In this document: positions 18,809 through 27,815 of the stretch, piece by piece | Layout: each line of letters opens with the position of its first letter | Numbering within the stretch: the first letter of the stretch is position 1 | Assembly (NCBI RefSeq): GCF_007995245.1 | Contig: NZ_VCBA01000002.1 | Span: 310,001-374,000, forward strand | Length of the DNA stretch: 64,000 bases | Direction of reading: 5' to 3' | Source: Tateyamaria sp. syn59 | Lineage (GTDB): Bacteria; Pseudomonadota; Alphaproteobacteria; Rhodobacterales; Rhodobacteraceae | Program-made: the position numbers and the translations under genes | The notes under the pieces: model-generated | Seen by the model: only the letters and a program-made list of their open reading frames with translations | Told to the model about the DNA's origin: nothing | Databases searched by the model: none

Positions 18809-19590
18809 GTCGCGACCCACGCCGCCTTGCGCTTGGCGAAGAAGGCGTCGATCCCCTCTGCCGCTTCTTCGGTTTCCCAGCGGTCTTTGAGCGCCGCGAT
18901 GGAGGTGGCGATGGTGTCGTCGTCGATGCGCGGGCCAAAGCTGCGCGCCAGCGCCTTGGCTGCGGCCACGGCGCCGGGCGCGCAGTTGAGATAGGGGGCA
19001 ACCTCGGCCTCAACCGCCGTCGCCAGATCATCCGCAGGCACGACCCGTGCCAACAGGCCGAGATCAACGGCTTCCTGCGCGTCGAACAGGCGCGAAGACA
19101 TGAAGACGCGGCGCGCCCGCCCCTCGCCCATACGCGCCACGACATATGGACCGATGGTGGCCGGGATGATCCCCAGCCGCGTTTCCGTCAGGCCCATCTT
19201 GATATGGTTGGCGCCGATGGCGACATCGCAGACCGACGCCATGCCGACGCCGCCCCCAAACGCATTGCCATGCAGCGCGGCAATCAGCGGTTTCGGCATC
19301 GTGTTGAGGGCGTGCAGCATATGGGCGAGCTTGCCCGCCTCGGACGCCCGCGTGTCCGCATCGGCCTGCATCTGGTCGCGCATCCAGCCAAGATCACCGC
19401 CTGCGCAAAAAGTCTTGCCCGCGCCAGCGAGAACCACGACCCGCACGGCGTCATCTGCTCCGAGCGTGCGGGCGGCGGCGTGCAAGTCCGCGATCATCTG
19501 CGCGTTCATGGCGTTGTGCTTGTCGGCACGGTTGAGCAGCAGCGTGGCGACGCCGCGTGGGTCGGTCGTGATAGCGATAGTGTCGGTCAC
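18805..19590 (-). CDS. liuC: methylglutaconyl-CoA hydratase (enoyl-CoA hydratase family)
   Basis: This 261-aa crotonase-fold enzyme is predicted to hydrate 3-methylglutaconyl-CoA to HMG-CoA in leucine degradation. Oxyanion-hole segments are KHNAMNAQM and HGNAFGGGVGMASVCD, and the catalytic glutamate is in GLTETRLGIIPATIGPYV. A GTG start at 19590 overlaps the HMG-CoA lyase stop (GTGA). Being last in a coupled series with HMG-CoA lyase and methylcrotonyl-CoA carboxylase is the main basis for naming it LiuC instead of a generic enoyl-CoA hydratase. Confidence 0.88.
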   Translation of the reverse strand: MTDTIAITTDPRGVATLLLNRADKHNAMNAQMIADLHAAARTLGADDAVRVVVLAGAGKTFCAGGDLGWMRDQMQADADTRASEAGKLAHMLHALNTMPKPLIAALHGNAFGGGVGMASVCDVAIGANHIKMGLTETRLGIIPATIGPYVVARMGEGRARRVFMSSRLFDAQEAVDLGLLARVVPADDLATAVEAEVAPYLNCAPGAVAAAKALARSFGPRIDDDTIATSIAALKDRWETEEAAEGIDAFFAKRKAAWVAT

Positions 19591-20456
19591 GTCTGTCCGT
19601 CCTTGTCTGTGCCGCGCATGGCGCGGGCCATCTGTGCTGCCTCGGCAATCACGTCGAGGTCGAGGCCGGTGTCATAGCCCAGCCGCGCAAGATGCGCGGC
19701 CACCGCCTCGGTTGCGACATTGCCTGCGGCCCCGGGCGCATAGGGGCACCCGCCCAAGCCGCCAACCGCCGCATCAAAGACGCGCAGGCCCAGCGCCAAG
19801 GAGGCGTCGATGTTGTCGAGCGCCCGCCCGCTTGTGTCGTGGAAATGCCCCGCCAGCCGTCCGACGGGCACCACATCGCGCACCGCCAGCAGCATCCGGG
19901 CAACGGCGTCGGGGGTGCCCTGCCCGATGGTGTCGCCCAGGCTGATCTCGTAGCAGCCCATGGCGAACAAACGGTCCGCGACGCGGGCCACGGCCTCTGG
20001 CGCCACCGGCCCGTCATAGGGGCAATCGACCACGCAGGAGACATAGCCGCGCACCGGCAGATCGATGGCGCGGGCCGCTTCGATCACCGGCGCGAACCGT
20101 TCCAGCGCCTCGTCGATGGAGGCATTGACGTTGGCGCGGCTGAACCCTTCGCTGGCGGAGCCGAAGACCGCCACCTCGTCCGCGCCAGCAGCGCGCGCAT
20201 CGTCAAAGCCGCGCATGTTGGGCGTGAGAGCGGCGTAGCGGATGCCAGGCGCGCGGGTGATGCCCGCCAGTACCTCGGCACTTCCTGCCATCTGGGGCAC
20301 CCATTTGGGGCTGACGAAACTGGCGCATTCGATGCGGCGAAAGCCTGCGGTGCTCAGTTTGTCGACCAGCGCCACCTTCTCGGCCACAGGAATTTCGCGC
20401 GCCTCGTTCTGGAGGCCGTCGCGGGGGCCAACCTCGTAAATCTCAACCGCGTCCAT
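19587..20456 (-). CDS. mvaB: hydroxymethylglutaryl-CoA lyase
   Basis: This 289-aa TIM-barrel enzyme of the HMGL-like family cleaves HMG-CoA to acetyl-CoA and acetoacetate, the last step of leucine degradation. The N-terminal VGPRDGLQNE motif holds metal and acid-base residues, and the signature GGLGGCPYAPGAAGNVATE includes the catalytic cysteine. FHDTSGRALDN carries metal-binding histidine. The gene follows a glutathione-transferase-like gene directly and overlaps liuC. Length is close to bacterial homologues. Confidence 0.96.
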   Translation of the reverse strand: MDAVEIYEVGPRDGLQNEAREIPVAEKVALVDKLSTAGFRRIECASFVSPKWVPQMAGSAEVLAGITRAPGIRYAALTPNMRGFDDARAAGADEVAVFGSASEGFSRANVNASIDEALERFAPVIEAARAIDLPVRGYVSCVVDCPYDGPVAPEAVARVADRLFAMGCYEISLGDTIGQGTPDAVARMLLAVRDVVPVGRLAGHFHDTSGRALDNIDASLALGLRVFDAAVGGLGGCPYAPGAAGNVATEAVAAHLARLGYDTGLDLDVIAEAAQMARAMRGTDKDGQT

Positions 20457-21122
20457 CTATGTCTCCCACGCCGGATAGAAGTCTTGATCATAGAGCCGGG
20501 TGTCGGCTTCGGGCAAACTCGCCTGAAATCCCGGCCGGTCGATGATGCGCGCAAACCAGCGGGCCAGTTCCGGGTGATCGTCAAAGCCACGGAAGTGCCG
20601 CGCCATGTACACCGCCTGCCCCACCGAGATGTCGGCGGCGGAAAAGCCCGAGGTCAGCAGGTAGTCGCGGTTTTCGACCGGAGTGGACAATCGTGCCTCA
20701 ATCGCGTCGTAGCATTTGCCCAGCCGCGCAGCTTCGAGCTTCATCACCGTAGGGCTGCGCATGGCATCGTCATAAAGCACGATATGCTGCTGGGTCAGCG
20801 CAGCAGCGTGCTGGCTGACGGTTTCGGCGAAATGCACCCAGACCAGCCAGGCCATGCGGTCCGGACTGTCCGCGCCGCGCCCCAGCCCATTGGGGCTGAA
20901 GCGGTCGCAGAGGTATTCGGTGATGGCGCCGGTTTCGAACATGCGCTCGCCGTCGATTTCCAATGCAGGCACGCGGCCAGCGGGGCTGAGCGTCAGGAAT
21001 TCGGGCGTGCGCAGGGATTTGTCGAAGGGGTGGATATTGACCTGGAAGGGCACGTCCAATTCGTGCAGCAGCCATAGCGTCCGCATGGACCGGGTTTGCG
21101 GACAGTGGTGGAGCGTGATCAT
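20457..21122 (-). CDS. glutathione S-transferase family protein
   Basis: This 221-aa protein has an N-terminal thioredoxin-like domain (ITLHHCPQTRSMRTLWLLHE) with the SPAGRVPALEIDG and ETGAITEYL segments of the GST fold, and an all-helical C-terminal domain. Residues after SMRT suggest a serine/arginine-type active site, but specificity cannot be read. The ATG at 21122 overlaps the upstream GST gene's stop (ATGA). A longer reading frame up to 21542 was rejected because it overlaps that gene out of frame. It is one of two tandem GSTs within the leucine operon. Confidence 0.9.
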   Translation of the reverse strand: MITLHHCPQTRSMRTLWLLHELDVPFQVNIHPFDKSLRTPEFLTLSPAGRVPALEIDGERMFETGAITEYLCDRFSPNGLGRGADSPDRMAWLVWVHFAETVSQHAAALTQQHIVLYDDAMRSPTVMKLEAARLGKCYDAIEARLSTPVENRDYLLTSGFSAADISVGQAVYMARHFRGFDDHPELARWFARIIDRPGFQASLPEADTRLYDQDFYPAWET

Positions 21123-21751
21123 GGTCCCTCCGGAAAGGCGCCGTAGGCAGTGGTGGTGAAGGTATCCGTTGTCTTGATCGCGTCGAACCAGCCTGCCAGC
21201 GTTGGGCGCTTTGCAAGCGCTTCCGCGCCCTCGGGCGCGCGCTGGAAGGCGTCGATCATGGGGGCGAGGTGGCAATCGGCGCGGGTCAGTTCGCTGCCCG
21301 TCAGAACCTCGCCCGAGCGCGCGATGTCCTCCAGCATGTCGAGGACCGGTTCGGATGCCTTGAGCCCCGTCGCGATTTCGTCCTGATCCGGTGCTTCCCC
21401 GATGGCCGGTCGAAACCAGCCGTGGGAATAGACCCGCCGCACCATGGGCCAGTAGCCATAGGCATCCACGATCCCACCCACTTGTGCGGCGCGGGCCTCC
21501 ACCATAGCTGTGGCCTGCCAGTCGCGTGTCGCATCGCACCAAGTCAGGATCGCAGCGGTTTCGTAGAGTGACGCGGTGCCGATCAGCAGCACCGGCACGC
21601 GGCCCAGCGGATGCCCTGTTTGCTGGGAGGCGTCCACGTCAAAAGGGTTCACCTCATCGTACGCATAGACGCAATCGGCCAGGTGCAGCCCCATTCGCGC
21701 CGCCCGCGTGTAGACGCTGTAGCGGTAACCGATAAGGCGCAGGTCGCTCAT
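21119..21751 (-). CDS. glutathione S-transferase-like protein
   Basis: This 210-aa protein has a GST-type N-terminal domain (LRLIGYRYSVYTRAARMGLH, then GRVPVLLIGTASLYETAAIL) and a helical C-terminal domain (ARAAQVGGIVDAYGYWPMVR). SVYTRAAR resembles the catalytic region of beta- or zeta-like GSTs. It overlaps mccA and the second GST gene by four bases each. Both GSTs are coupled to the carboxylase genes, so they may act on or protect a pathway intermediate, but the reaction is unknown. Confidence 0.85.
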   Translation of the reverse strand: MSDLRLIGYRYSVYTRAARMGLHLADCVYAYDEVNPFDVDASQQTGHPLGRVPVLLIGTASLYETAAILTWCDATRDWQATAMVEARAAQVGGIVDAYGYWPMVRRVYSHGWFRPAIGEAPDQDEIATGLKASEPVLDMLEDIARSGEVLTGSELTRADCHLAPMIDAFQRAPEGAEALAKRPTLAGWFDAIKTTDTFTTTAYGAFPEGP

Positions 21752-23685
21752 GCGGTGTCTTCTTCGAGCCGCACGAGGGCCGCACCGGCCACCACCTGAT
21801 CTCCTTCGGCAGCGAGCACTTCGGCCACCGTGCCGTCGCGGGCGGCGAGCAGCACATGCTCCATCTTCATCGCTTCGAGAATGGCAAGCCGATCGCCTTT
21901 TGCGACGGGTGCGCCGGCGGTCGCAAAGACCGCTTTGACAAGGCCGGGCATTGGCGCCTCGACCAAGTTGCCATCGCCTGCGGCGCTCGTTGCCACGTCG
22001 AGCGGGTCGATGATGCGGAAGGCGATGCCGTAGTTATCGAACACCGTTGCGACGCCACCTGCGACGTGCACATCCGGCAGCGGATGGCCGTCGATACGCC
22101 AGCGGCCCTGGCTGCGGTGGGCTGTGACGCGCGTTCCGTCGACATCCCAGTGCTGGGTGTCGGCATCTGCAACCTCAACCGTGCAGGCGATGTCATCCTC
22201 GTCCTGTGCTAGCGGTACAGTCCGGCGCAGCGGCTGCCAAAGCGCGAAGCCCGCATCCTGACCGGGTGTGTCGAGGTCGGAAATCGCCATGGCGGCGGCA
22301 ACGGCGTGCTGCGGAGCAATTGCGGGCTGCTGCACAAGCGTGTCCAGGTCGCGTGCGATCAGGCCAGTGTCGACCTCTCCGGCGGCAAAGCCATCGTGCT
22401 GTCCGAGCGCTCCAAGAAAGGCGAGGTTAGTGACAGTGCCGGCCACCTGGGTGCCAGCCAGCGCTTGGCACAGCCGTTTTAGGGCGACAGCACGTGTGGA
22501 GCCGTGGACGATGACCTTGGCGATCATCGGGTCGTAGTGTGGGCTGATTTCATCCCCTGCGCGCACGCCGCTGTCTGCGCGGGCCGTGGCCGGGAACTGC
22601 AGGTGGGTGAGCGTGCCGGTCGCGGGCAGGAAGCCTGCGGGCACGTCCTCGGCGTAGAGCCGCGCCTCGAATGCGTGGCCTGTGATGCTCAGGTCGGCTT
22701 GAGTCATGGGCATCGCCTCGCCCGCGGCGACGCGCAATTGCCATTCGACCAGATCGACGCCGGTGATGGCCTCGGTCACAGGGTGTTCGACCTGCAACCG
22801 CGTGTTCATCTCCATGAAGAAGAACCCGTCGGGACGCAGCGGGCCTGACCCGTCGACAATGAACTCGACCGTGCCTGCGCCCTTGTAGCCAATGGCTTCG
22901 GCCGCACGCACGGCAGCCTCACCCATGGCCGCACGCATCTGGTCGGTCATACCGGGGGCTGGTGCCTCCTCGATCACCTTCTGGTGGCGGCGTTGCAGCG
23001 AACAATCGCGTTCAAAGAGATGCACGGCGCGGGTGCCGTCGCCAAAGACCTGCACCTCGATATGGCGCGGCTGGGTGACGAATTTCTCGACCAGCACGTC
23101 GGGGTTGCCAAAGGCCGTCTTCGCCTCGCTCCGGGCACTGGCCAGCGCGTCGGCAAAGTCACCAGGCGTTTCGACCAGACGCATGCCCTTGCCGCCGCCG
23201 CCTGCGACGGCCTTGATGAGAACAGGATAGCCCATCTGGTCCGCCTCAGCAGCCAGCAGATCATCAGACTGGTCCGCACCGTGATAGCCGGGCACGACAG
23301 GTACGCCCGCCTGGACCATCAGGGCCTTGGCCGCATCCTTGAGCCCCATGGCCCGGATCGCTTTGGCAGACGGGCCGATGAAGATCAGGCCAGCCGCCTC
23401 TACCGCTTCGACGAAACCGGGGTTCTCGGACAGAAAGCCATAGCCGGGGTGGATCGCCTGCGCGCCTGTGTCGAGCGCCGCCTGAATGATGACGTCACCA
23501 CGCAGATAGCTGTCTGCCGGGGCGGGACCACCGATATGCACAGCCATGTCCGCCATCTGCACATGTTTGGCGCCGGCGTCCGCGTCGGAGTAGACAGCCA
23601 CGCAGCGTACCCCCATTGCTTGCGCTGTTTCCATGATACGGCAGGCAATTTCGCCCCGGTTCGCGATCAGGATTGTGTTGAACAT
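21748..23685 (-). CDS. liuD: methylcrotonyl-CoA carboxylase, biotin-containing subunit
   Basis: This 645-aa protein has a biotin carboxylase domain (FNTILIANRGEIACRIMETA, an ATP-grasp glycine loop in AVAGGGGKGMRLVE, and EMNTRLQVEHPVTE) and a C-terminal biotinyl domain with the attachment lysine in LEAMKMEHVL. It carboxylates biotin for the conversion of 3-methylcrotonyl-CoA to methylglutaconyl-CoA. The pairing with a carboxyltransferase subunit, HMG-CoA lyase and isovaleryl-CoA dehydrogenase identifies the substrate. The ATG at 23685 has AGG seven bases upstream; an adjacent ATG at 23688 is possible. Confidence 0.95.
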   Translation of the reverse strand: MFNTILIANRGEIACRIMETAQAMGVRCVAVYSDADAGAKHVQMADMAVHIGGPAPADSYLRGDVIIQAALDTGAQAIHPGYGFLSENPGFVEAVEAAGLIFIGPSAKAIRAMGLKDAAKALMVQAGVPVVPGYHGADQSDDLLAAEADQMGYPVLIKAVAGGGGKGMRLVETPGDFADALASARSEAKTAFGNPDVLVEKFVTQPRHIEVQVFGDGTRAVHLFERDCSLQRRHQKVIEEAPAPGMTDQMRAAMGEAAVRAAEAIGYKGAGTVEFIVDGSGPLRPDGFFFMEMNTRLQVEHPVTEAITGVDLVEWQLRVAAGEAMPMTQADLSITGHAFEARLYAEDVPAGFLPATGTLTHLQFPATARADSGVRAGDEISPHYDPMIAKVIVHGSTRAVALKRLCQALAGTQVAGTVTNLAFLGALGQHDGFAAGEVDTGLIARDLDTLVQQPAIAPQHAVAAAMAISDLDTPGQDAGFALWQPLRRTVPLAQDEDDIACTVEVADADTQHWDVDGTRVTAHRSQGRWRIDGHPLPDVHVAGGVATVFDNYGIAFRIIDPLDVATSAAGDGNLVEAPMPGLVKAVFATAGAPVAKGDRLAILEAMKMEHVLLAARDGTVAEVLAAEGDQVVAGAALVRLEEDTA

Positions 23686-23687
23686 CA

Positions 23688-23987
23688 TCAGACCTGCACT
23701 TCCTTGACCTCTTGGTGCCTTAGACTTTTCTCAGGCAAGGCTGCTCCGTTCCATTCGATCAGAATATGGCCATAGGGCGCTACGGGCTTTCCCGTCAGAC
23801 AATCGCGAGATGACACGGCCTGTCCGTCCGTGGTGTTTCGGCCAACTTCGGTCAAAGTGCATTCATATCCTGAAATGTTGAGCCGCATGCCGACGCGAGG
23901 ATGTCCTTCTATGTTTGTCAACATGAGTGCGATCCCGCGGTCTTTAAAAGAAAACGCATCTTCGATATGCCCAGAAAATCCCGACAT
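23688..23987 (-). CDS. 99-aa hypothetical protein between carboxylase subunits
   Basis: This frame begins at ATG 23987, overlapping the mccB stop (TGATG), and its stop overlaps the mccA start region. The product is soluble. It has GIALMLTNIEGHPRVGMRLN and later PYGHILIEWNGAALPEK. The pattern of short beta strands resembles a small barrel of the translation-factor domain-2 type, but this is a weak impression. No family is recognised. Strict coupling on both sides suggests it is made in step with the carboxylase and may assist or regulate it. Confidence 0.7.
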   Translation of the reverse strand: MSGFSGHIEDAFSFKDRGIALMLTNIEGHPRVGMRLNISGYECTLTEVGRNTTDGQAVSSRDCLTGKPVAPYGHILIEWNGAALPEKSLRHQEVKEVQV

Positions 23988-25591
23988 CACATCCGGAACA
24001 CGCCAAAGCGTGTCTCCCCAATCGGGGAATTCAGCGCGGCACTCAGGCTCAGATACAATACGTCACGCGCCTTGCGCGGGTCGATCACGCCGTCGTCCCA
24101 GAGCCGGGCGGAGGCGTAGAGCGGGTGGGATTGTTCGTCGAACATGTCGATGGTGGGTTGTTTGAAGGCCGCCTCTTCATCCGCCGACCATGTGCCCCCT
24201 GCCCGTTCGATCCCGTCGCGCTTGACCGTTGCCAGCACACCTGCCGCCTGCGCGCCGCCCATGACCGAGATGCGGGAGTTCGGCCACGACCAAAGGAAGC
24301 GCGGGGAATAGGCGCGGCCCGCCATGCCGTAATTGCCTGCGCCGAACGAGCCGCCGACCAGCATCGTGACCTTGGGCACGGACGTGGTGGCCACCGCTGT
24401 CACCATCTTGGCCCCGTGCCGTGCGATGCCTTCATTTTCGTATTTCTGGCCAACCATGAAGCCGGTGATGTTTTGCAGGAAGACCAATGGGATTTTCCGC
24501 TGGCTGCACAGTTCCACGAAATGCGCGCCCTTTTGGGCTGCTTCCGAAAACAGCACGCCATTGTTGGCGATGATCCCGACGGGCACACCTTTGATGTGGG
24601 CGAACCCGCAGACCAGCGTCTCGCCAAAGCGCGCCTTGAACGGGTCGAAGCGGGAGCCATCGACAATGCGGGCGATCACCTCATGTATGTCATAGGGCGT
24701 GCGCAGATCTGCAGGCACGACGCCCAAGATTTCTTCGGGGTCGTAGGCCGGTTCCTCGGGGCTGTGCAGGACCACCGTGTCCGGCTTGCGCAGGTTGAGA
24801 TTACCGATGGCGCGCCGCGCCAATGCCAAGGCGTGCGCGTCATCTTCGGCAAGATAATCCGCCACGCCCGACAGGCGCGTATGGACGTCGCCGCCACCAA
24901 GATTCTCGGCGCTCACCACCTCGCCCGTCGCCGCCTTGACCAGCGGCGGACCAGCCAGAAAGATGGTGCCCTGTTCTTTCACGATAATCGTCACGTCGGA
25001 CATGGCCGGAACATAGGCCCCGCCAGCAGTGCACGACCCCATAACCACTGCGATCTGCGGGATGCCCTTGGCGCTCATCTGCGCCTGGTTAAAGAAGATG
25101 CGGCCGAAGTGGTCGCGGTCCGGGAACACCTCGTCCTGGTTGGGCAGGTTTGCGCCGCCGCTGTCGACGAGGTAGATGCAAGGCAGATGGTTCTGCTCGG
25201 CAATCTCCTGCGCGCGCAGGTGCTTTTTGACGGTCATTGGGTAGTAGGTGCCGCCCTTCACCGTGGCGTCGTTGCAGACAACCATGACCTCGTGCCCCAT
25301 CACGCGGCCGATGCCCGCGACAACGCCCGCGCAGGGAGCCGCGCCGTCGTAAAGGCCATGGGCCGCCGTGGCGCCGACCTCAAGGAACGGAGAGCCTGGA
25401 TCCAGCAGGTTGGCGACCCGGTCGCGCGGCAGCATCTTGCCGCGGCTCACATGCCTGTCACGTGATTTCTGCCCTCCGCCAGCTGCCGCCTGTTCGGCGG
25501 CGGCGCGTACATCTGCCAGCGCCGCAAGGTGCGCCTCCCGATTGCTTCGGAACTGGTCGGACCCCGGCAAGGCGGAGGAGGTCAGGCGCAT
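23987..25591 (-). CDS. liuB: methylcrotonyl-CoA carboxylase, carboxyltransferase subunit
   Basis: This 534-aa protein is the carboxyltransferase (beta) subunit that moves carboxyl from biotin to 3-methylcrotonyl-CoA. It has the two crotonase-like halves: [20 protein letters not shown] and [17 protein letters not shown] in the first, and [20 protein letters not shown] with [20 protein letters not shown] in the second. AGGAGA precedes the ATG at 25591. It is first in the minus-strand carboxylase run and is divergent from ompW. Length fits MCC-beta. Confidence 0.96.
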   Translation of the reverse strand: MRLTSSALPGSDQFRSNREAHLAALADVRAAAEQAAAGGGQKSRDRHVSRGKMLPRDRVANLLDPGSPFLEVGATAAHGLYDGAAPCAGVVAGIGRVMGHEVMVVCNDATVKGGTYYPMTVKKHLRAQEIAEQNHLPCIYLVDSGGANLPNQDEVFPDRDHFGRIFFNQAQMSAKGIPQIAVVMGSCTAGGAYVPAMSDVTIIVKEQGTIFLAGPPLVKAATGEVVSAENLGGGDVHTRLSGVADYLAEDDAHALALARRAIGNLNLRKPDTVVLHSPEEPAYDPEEILGVVPADLRTPYDIHEVIARIVDGSRFDPFKARFGETLVCGFAHIKGVPVGIIANNGVLFSEAAQKGAHFVELCSQRKIPLVFLQNITGFMVGQKYENEGIARHGAKMVTAVATTSVPKVTMLVGGSFGAGNYGMAGRAYSPRFLWSWPNSRISVMGGAQAAGVLATVKRDGIERAGGTWSADEEAAFKQPTIDMFDEQSHPLYASARLWDDGVIDPRKARDVLYLSLSAALNSPIGETRFGVFRM

Positions 25592-25653
25592 TGTGCGTCT
25601 CCTGCGTTCGGTCTTGATCTAAGAGGATAAACACCGCGTTTTCGATACGCCGT

Positions 25654-25667
25654 TTGACCTGCATCAA
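25654..25667 (+). promoter_or_regulatory. FNR/FnrL-like box upstream of ompW
   Basis: TTGAC-CTGC-ATCAA matches the FNR-family consensus (TTGAT-N4-ATCAA) with one mismatch and stands 62 bases before the ompW start. OmpW is a known oxygen-responsive, FNR-linked outer-membrane protein in enteric bacteria. The box also lies between ompW and mccB, so it could influence both directions. Only the sequence match supports this. Confidence 0.45.
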
Positions 25668-25728
25668 CGCGGATCATCCAAAGGTCTGAGAGACTTGTCC
25701 CCACATAACGACGTGATTGGACAAGAAC

Positions 25729-26334
25729 ATGAAAAACACTCTCCGCATCACCACCGCTGCCCTGACCCTTGCCGCTCTGACCACGGGCGCGTTCGCGCAG
25801 AACCAGGGCGATTGGACGTTGGGTGTCGGGGTGGGCGGTGTCTTTCCCAAGTCCGGGAACGGCATCCTGAACGGCGCCGAAGCCGACATCGACGACGGCT
25901 ATGCCCTGACCATTACCGGCGAATATTTCATCTGGGACAACGTGGGCATCGAACTGCTGGCCGCGACCCCGTTCGAGCATGACATAGACCTTGCCGGTGT
26001 CGGCTTTGCCGGATCGGTCAATCACCTGCCGCCGACACTGTCGGTCAACTACCACTTCCCGACCGACACCAAGTGGAAGCCCTATGTTGGCCTTGGCGTG
26101 AACTACACCACCTTCTTCGACGAGCAGTCGGACCTCGGGAACCTTGAATTGGACAACAGCTGGGGTGTCGCCGTACAGGCCGGTGTGGACTACGCCTTCA
26201 GCCCGCAGGACGCCTTCCGGGCCAACATCCGCTGGATCGACATCGACACCGATGTGACCCTGAACGGCGCACAGATCGGCACCGCCGAGATTGATCCCAT
26301 CGTGCTCAACTTCGCCTATGTACGGAAGTTCTGA
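25729..26334 (+). CDS. ompW: OmpW-family outer membrane protein
   Basis: This 201-aa protein has a clear signal peptide (MKNTLRITTAALTLAALTTG then AFA) and the eight-stranded barrel pattern of OmpW: WTLGVGVGGVFPK, ADIDDGYALTITGEYF, NVGIELLAATPFEHDI, LPPTLSVNYHF, KPYVGLGVNYTTFF, and the terminal aromatic-ended strand LNFAYVRKF. ATG 25729 was chosen over an in-frame TTG at 25717 because the signal peptide starts there. It is on the opposite strand to the leucine genes on both sides, possibly for channel-type import of hydrophobic substrates. Confidence 0.95.
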   Translation: MKNTLRITTAALTLAALTTGAFAQNQGDWTLGVGVGGVFPKSGNGILNGAEADIDDGYALTITGEYFIWDNVGIELLAATPFEHDIDLAGVGFAGSVNHLPPTLSVNYHFPTDTKWKPYVGLGVNYTTFFDEQSDLGNLELDNSWGVAVQAGVDYAFSPQDAFRANIRWIDIDTDVTLNGAQIGTAEIDPIVLNFAYVRKF

Positions 26335-26348
26335 GCCGGAGGACCGCG

Positions 26349-27815
26349 TCATGCCTGCGCCTCCTGTGCGGCGCGGGCCTTGAGTTCCTTGCGAATGACC
26401 TTGCCCGTGACCGTCATGGGCAAGGCGTCTACAAATTCGATTTCCCTTGGATATGAATAGCTTGCCAGACGCTCTTTGACGTGATCTTGCAAGGCGCGGC
26501 CAGTTGGCGTGCGCCCCTCTTTCGGCACGACATACGCCTTTACGATCTCTGTCCGCAGCGGGTCGGGCTTGCCCACCACACCGGCGGTCGCAACATCCGG
26601 GTGCGTCAGCAAGCAGTCTTCGATCTCGGCCGGGCCGATCCGGTATCCTGCCGAAGTGATGACGTCATCATCCCGTCCGACAAAGCGGATGCCTTCTCCG
26701 TCTTGTTGGCCGCGATCGCCTGTGAGCATCCAGTCGCCGCGAAACTTTGCTGCGGTTTCGTCGGGCCGTTTCCAGTATTCCAGCATCATGGACGGCGCGC
26801 CACGCTTGACCGCTATGTCGCCCTCTCCGTCCGTTATGTTGCCATCGGCATCAATGACGGCAACGTCGAACCCCGGCACGGCGCGCCCCATGCAGCCCGG
26901 TTTTGTCTGGTAGCGGGCGGCGCAAGAGGTCACCACCATGTTGCATTCAGTCTGCCCGTAAAATTCGTTGATCGTCACGCCAAGCGCGTCGCGTCCCCAA
27001 GCGAGCATTTCCGCACCCAGAGGCTCGCCACCGCTCGCGACCGAGCGCAGGCCGGCGATGTCGGCACCTTCCGCTTTGAGCATCCTCAGTGCGGTTGGTG
27101 GAAAAAATACGTTTTTGACACAGGCCTGCGCGACGATCTTGATGCATTCATCGACGTTAAACCGGCGCATCCGCGACGCAACGACTGGCACGCCCATGGT
27201 GAGTCCCGGCATCAGCACGTCAAAAAGCCCGCCGATCCAGGCCCAGTCTGCTGGCGTCCAAAGGCAATCACCGGGTTGGCCCAGATCGTCGTGGCTGAGC
27301 CGCACGCCCGGCAGATGCCCGTCCAGCACGCCATGCCCATGCAACGCGCCCTTGGGTGCGCCGGTGGTGCCGGATGTGTAGATCAGCACGGCAGGCGTGT
27401 CCGCTGTGACAGGCGCGAAGGGCATCGGATTACCGGGGATACCGGCCTCATCTGTGATCCAGCATGTTGCGAGATCGCCGACCAATGCAGTACCCTCTGC
27501 GTCGGTCAGCACCAGTGCTGCGCCTGCGTCTTCAATGCGTGTTCGCAGGGCGTCTTTCTTGAACAACTTGAACAAAGGCACTGAAATCGCGCCGATTTTC
27601 CAGATCGCGAGATGAGCTGCCGCGCACCACGGCGTCTGCGACAACAGCACGCCCACACGGTCGCCGGACTGAACCTGCGCCTGCAGCGCGCGAGCGAGGT
27701 CATCCACCATGTCGGTCAGATCACCGAAGGTGACATTCGCAGGCGCGTCACCCGACAGATCAATGATTGCGACCTTGTCTGACAGATGGTCGAGGCATTG
27801 GGCAGCCATGTTCAT
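26349..27815 (-). CDS. acyl-CoA synthetase (AMP-forming)
   Basis: This 488-aa enzyme of the ANL superfamily activates a carboxylic acid to its CoA thioester. The P-loop-like motif is LIYTSGTTGAPKGALHGHG, the A5 motif is NEFYGQTECN, the A7/A8 region is WMLTGDRGQQD and GRDDDVITSAGYRIGP, and the catalytic lysine is in TVTGKVIRKELK. The sequence resembles medium-chain or branched acyl-CoA synthetases. Position next to isovaleryl-CoA dehydrogenase suggests isovalerate or a related branched acid as substrate, which is inference. GGAGG lies seven bases before the ATG. Confidence 0.92.
   Translation of the reverse strand: MNMAAQCLDHLSDKVAIIDLSGDAPANVTFGDLTDMVDDLARALQAQVQSGDRVGVLLSQTPWCAAAHLAIWKIGAISVPLFKLFKKDALRTRIEDAGAALVLTDAEGTALVGDLATCWITDEAGIPGNPMPFAPVTADTPAVLIYTSGTTGAPKGALHGHGVLDGHLPGVRLSHDDLGQPGDCLWTPADWAWIGGLFDVLMPGLTMGVPVVASRMRRFNVDECIKIVAQACVKNVFFPPTALRMLKAEGADIAGLRSVASGGEPLGAEMLAWGRDALGVTINEFYGQTECNMVVTSCAARYQTKPGCMGRAVPGFDVAVIDADGNITDGEGDIAVKRGAPSMMLEYWKRPDETAAKFRGDWMLTGDRGQQDGEGIRFVGRDDDVITSAGYRIGPAEIEDCLLTHPDVATAGVVGKPDPLRTEIVKAYVVPKEGRTPTGRALQDHVKERLASYSYPREIEFVDALPMTVTGKVIRKELKARAAQEAQA

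Noticed and set aside
20457-21542. Long version of the GST frame extending to 21542
   Set aside because: The extension overlaps the upstream GST gene out of frame and lacks GST sequence; the ATG at 21122 overlaps the upstream stop as expected for coupled genes.
25582-26352. 256-codon minus-strand frame covering ompW
   Set aside because: The opposite strand encodes a full OmpW with signal peptide and barrel strands, so this frame is a shadow.
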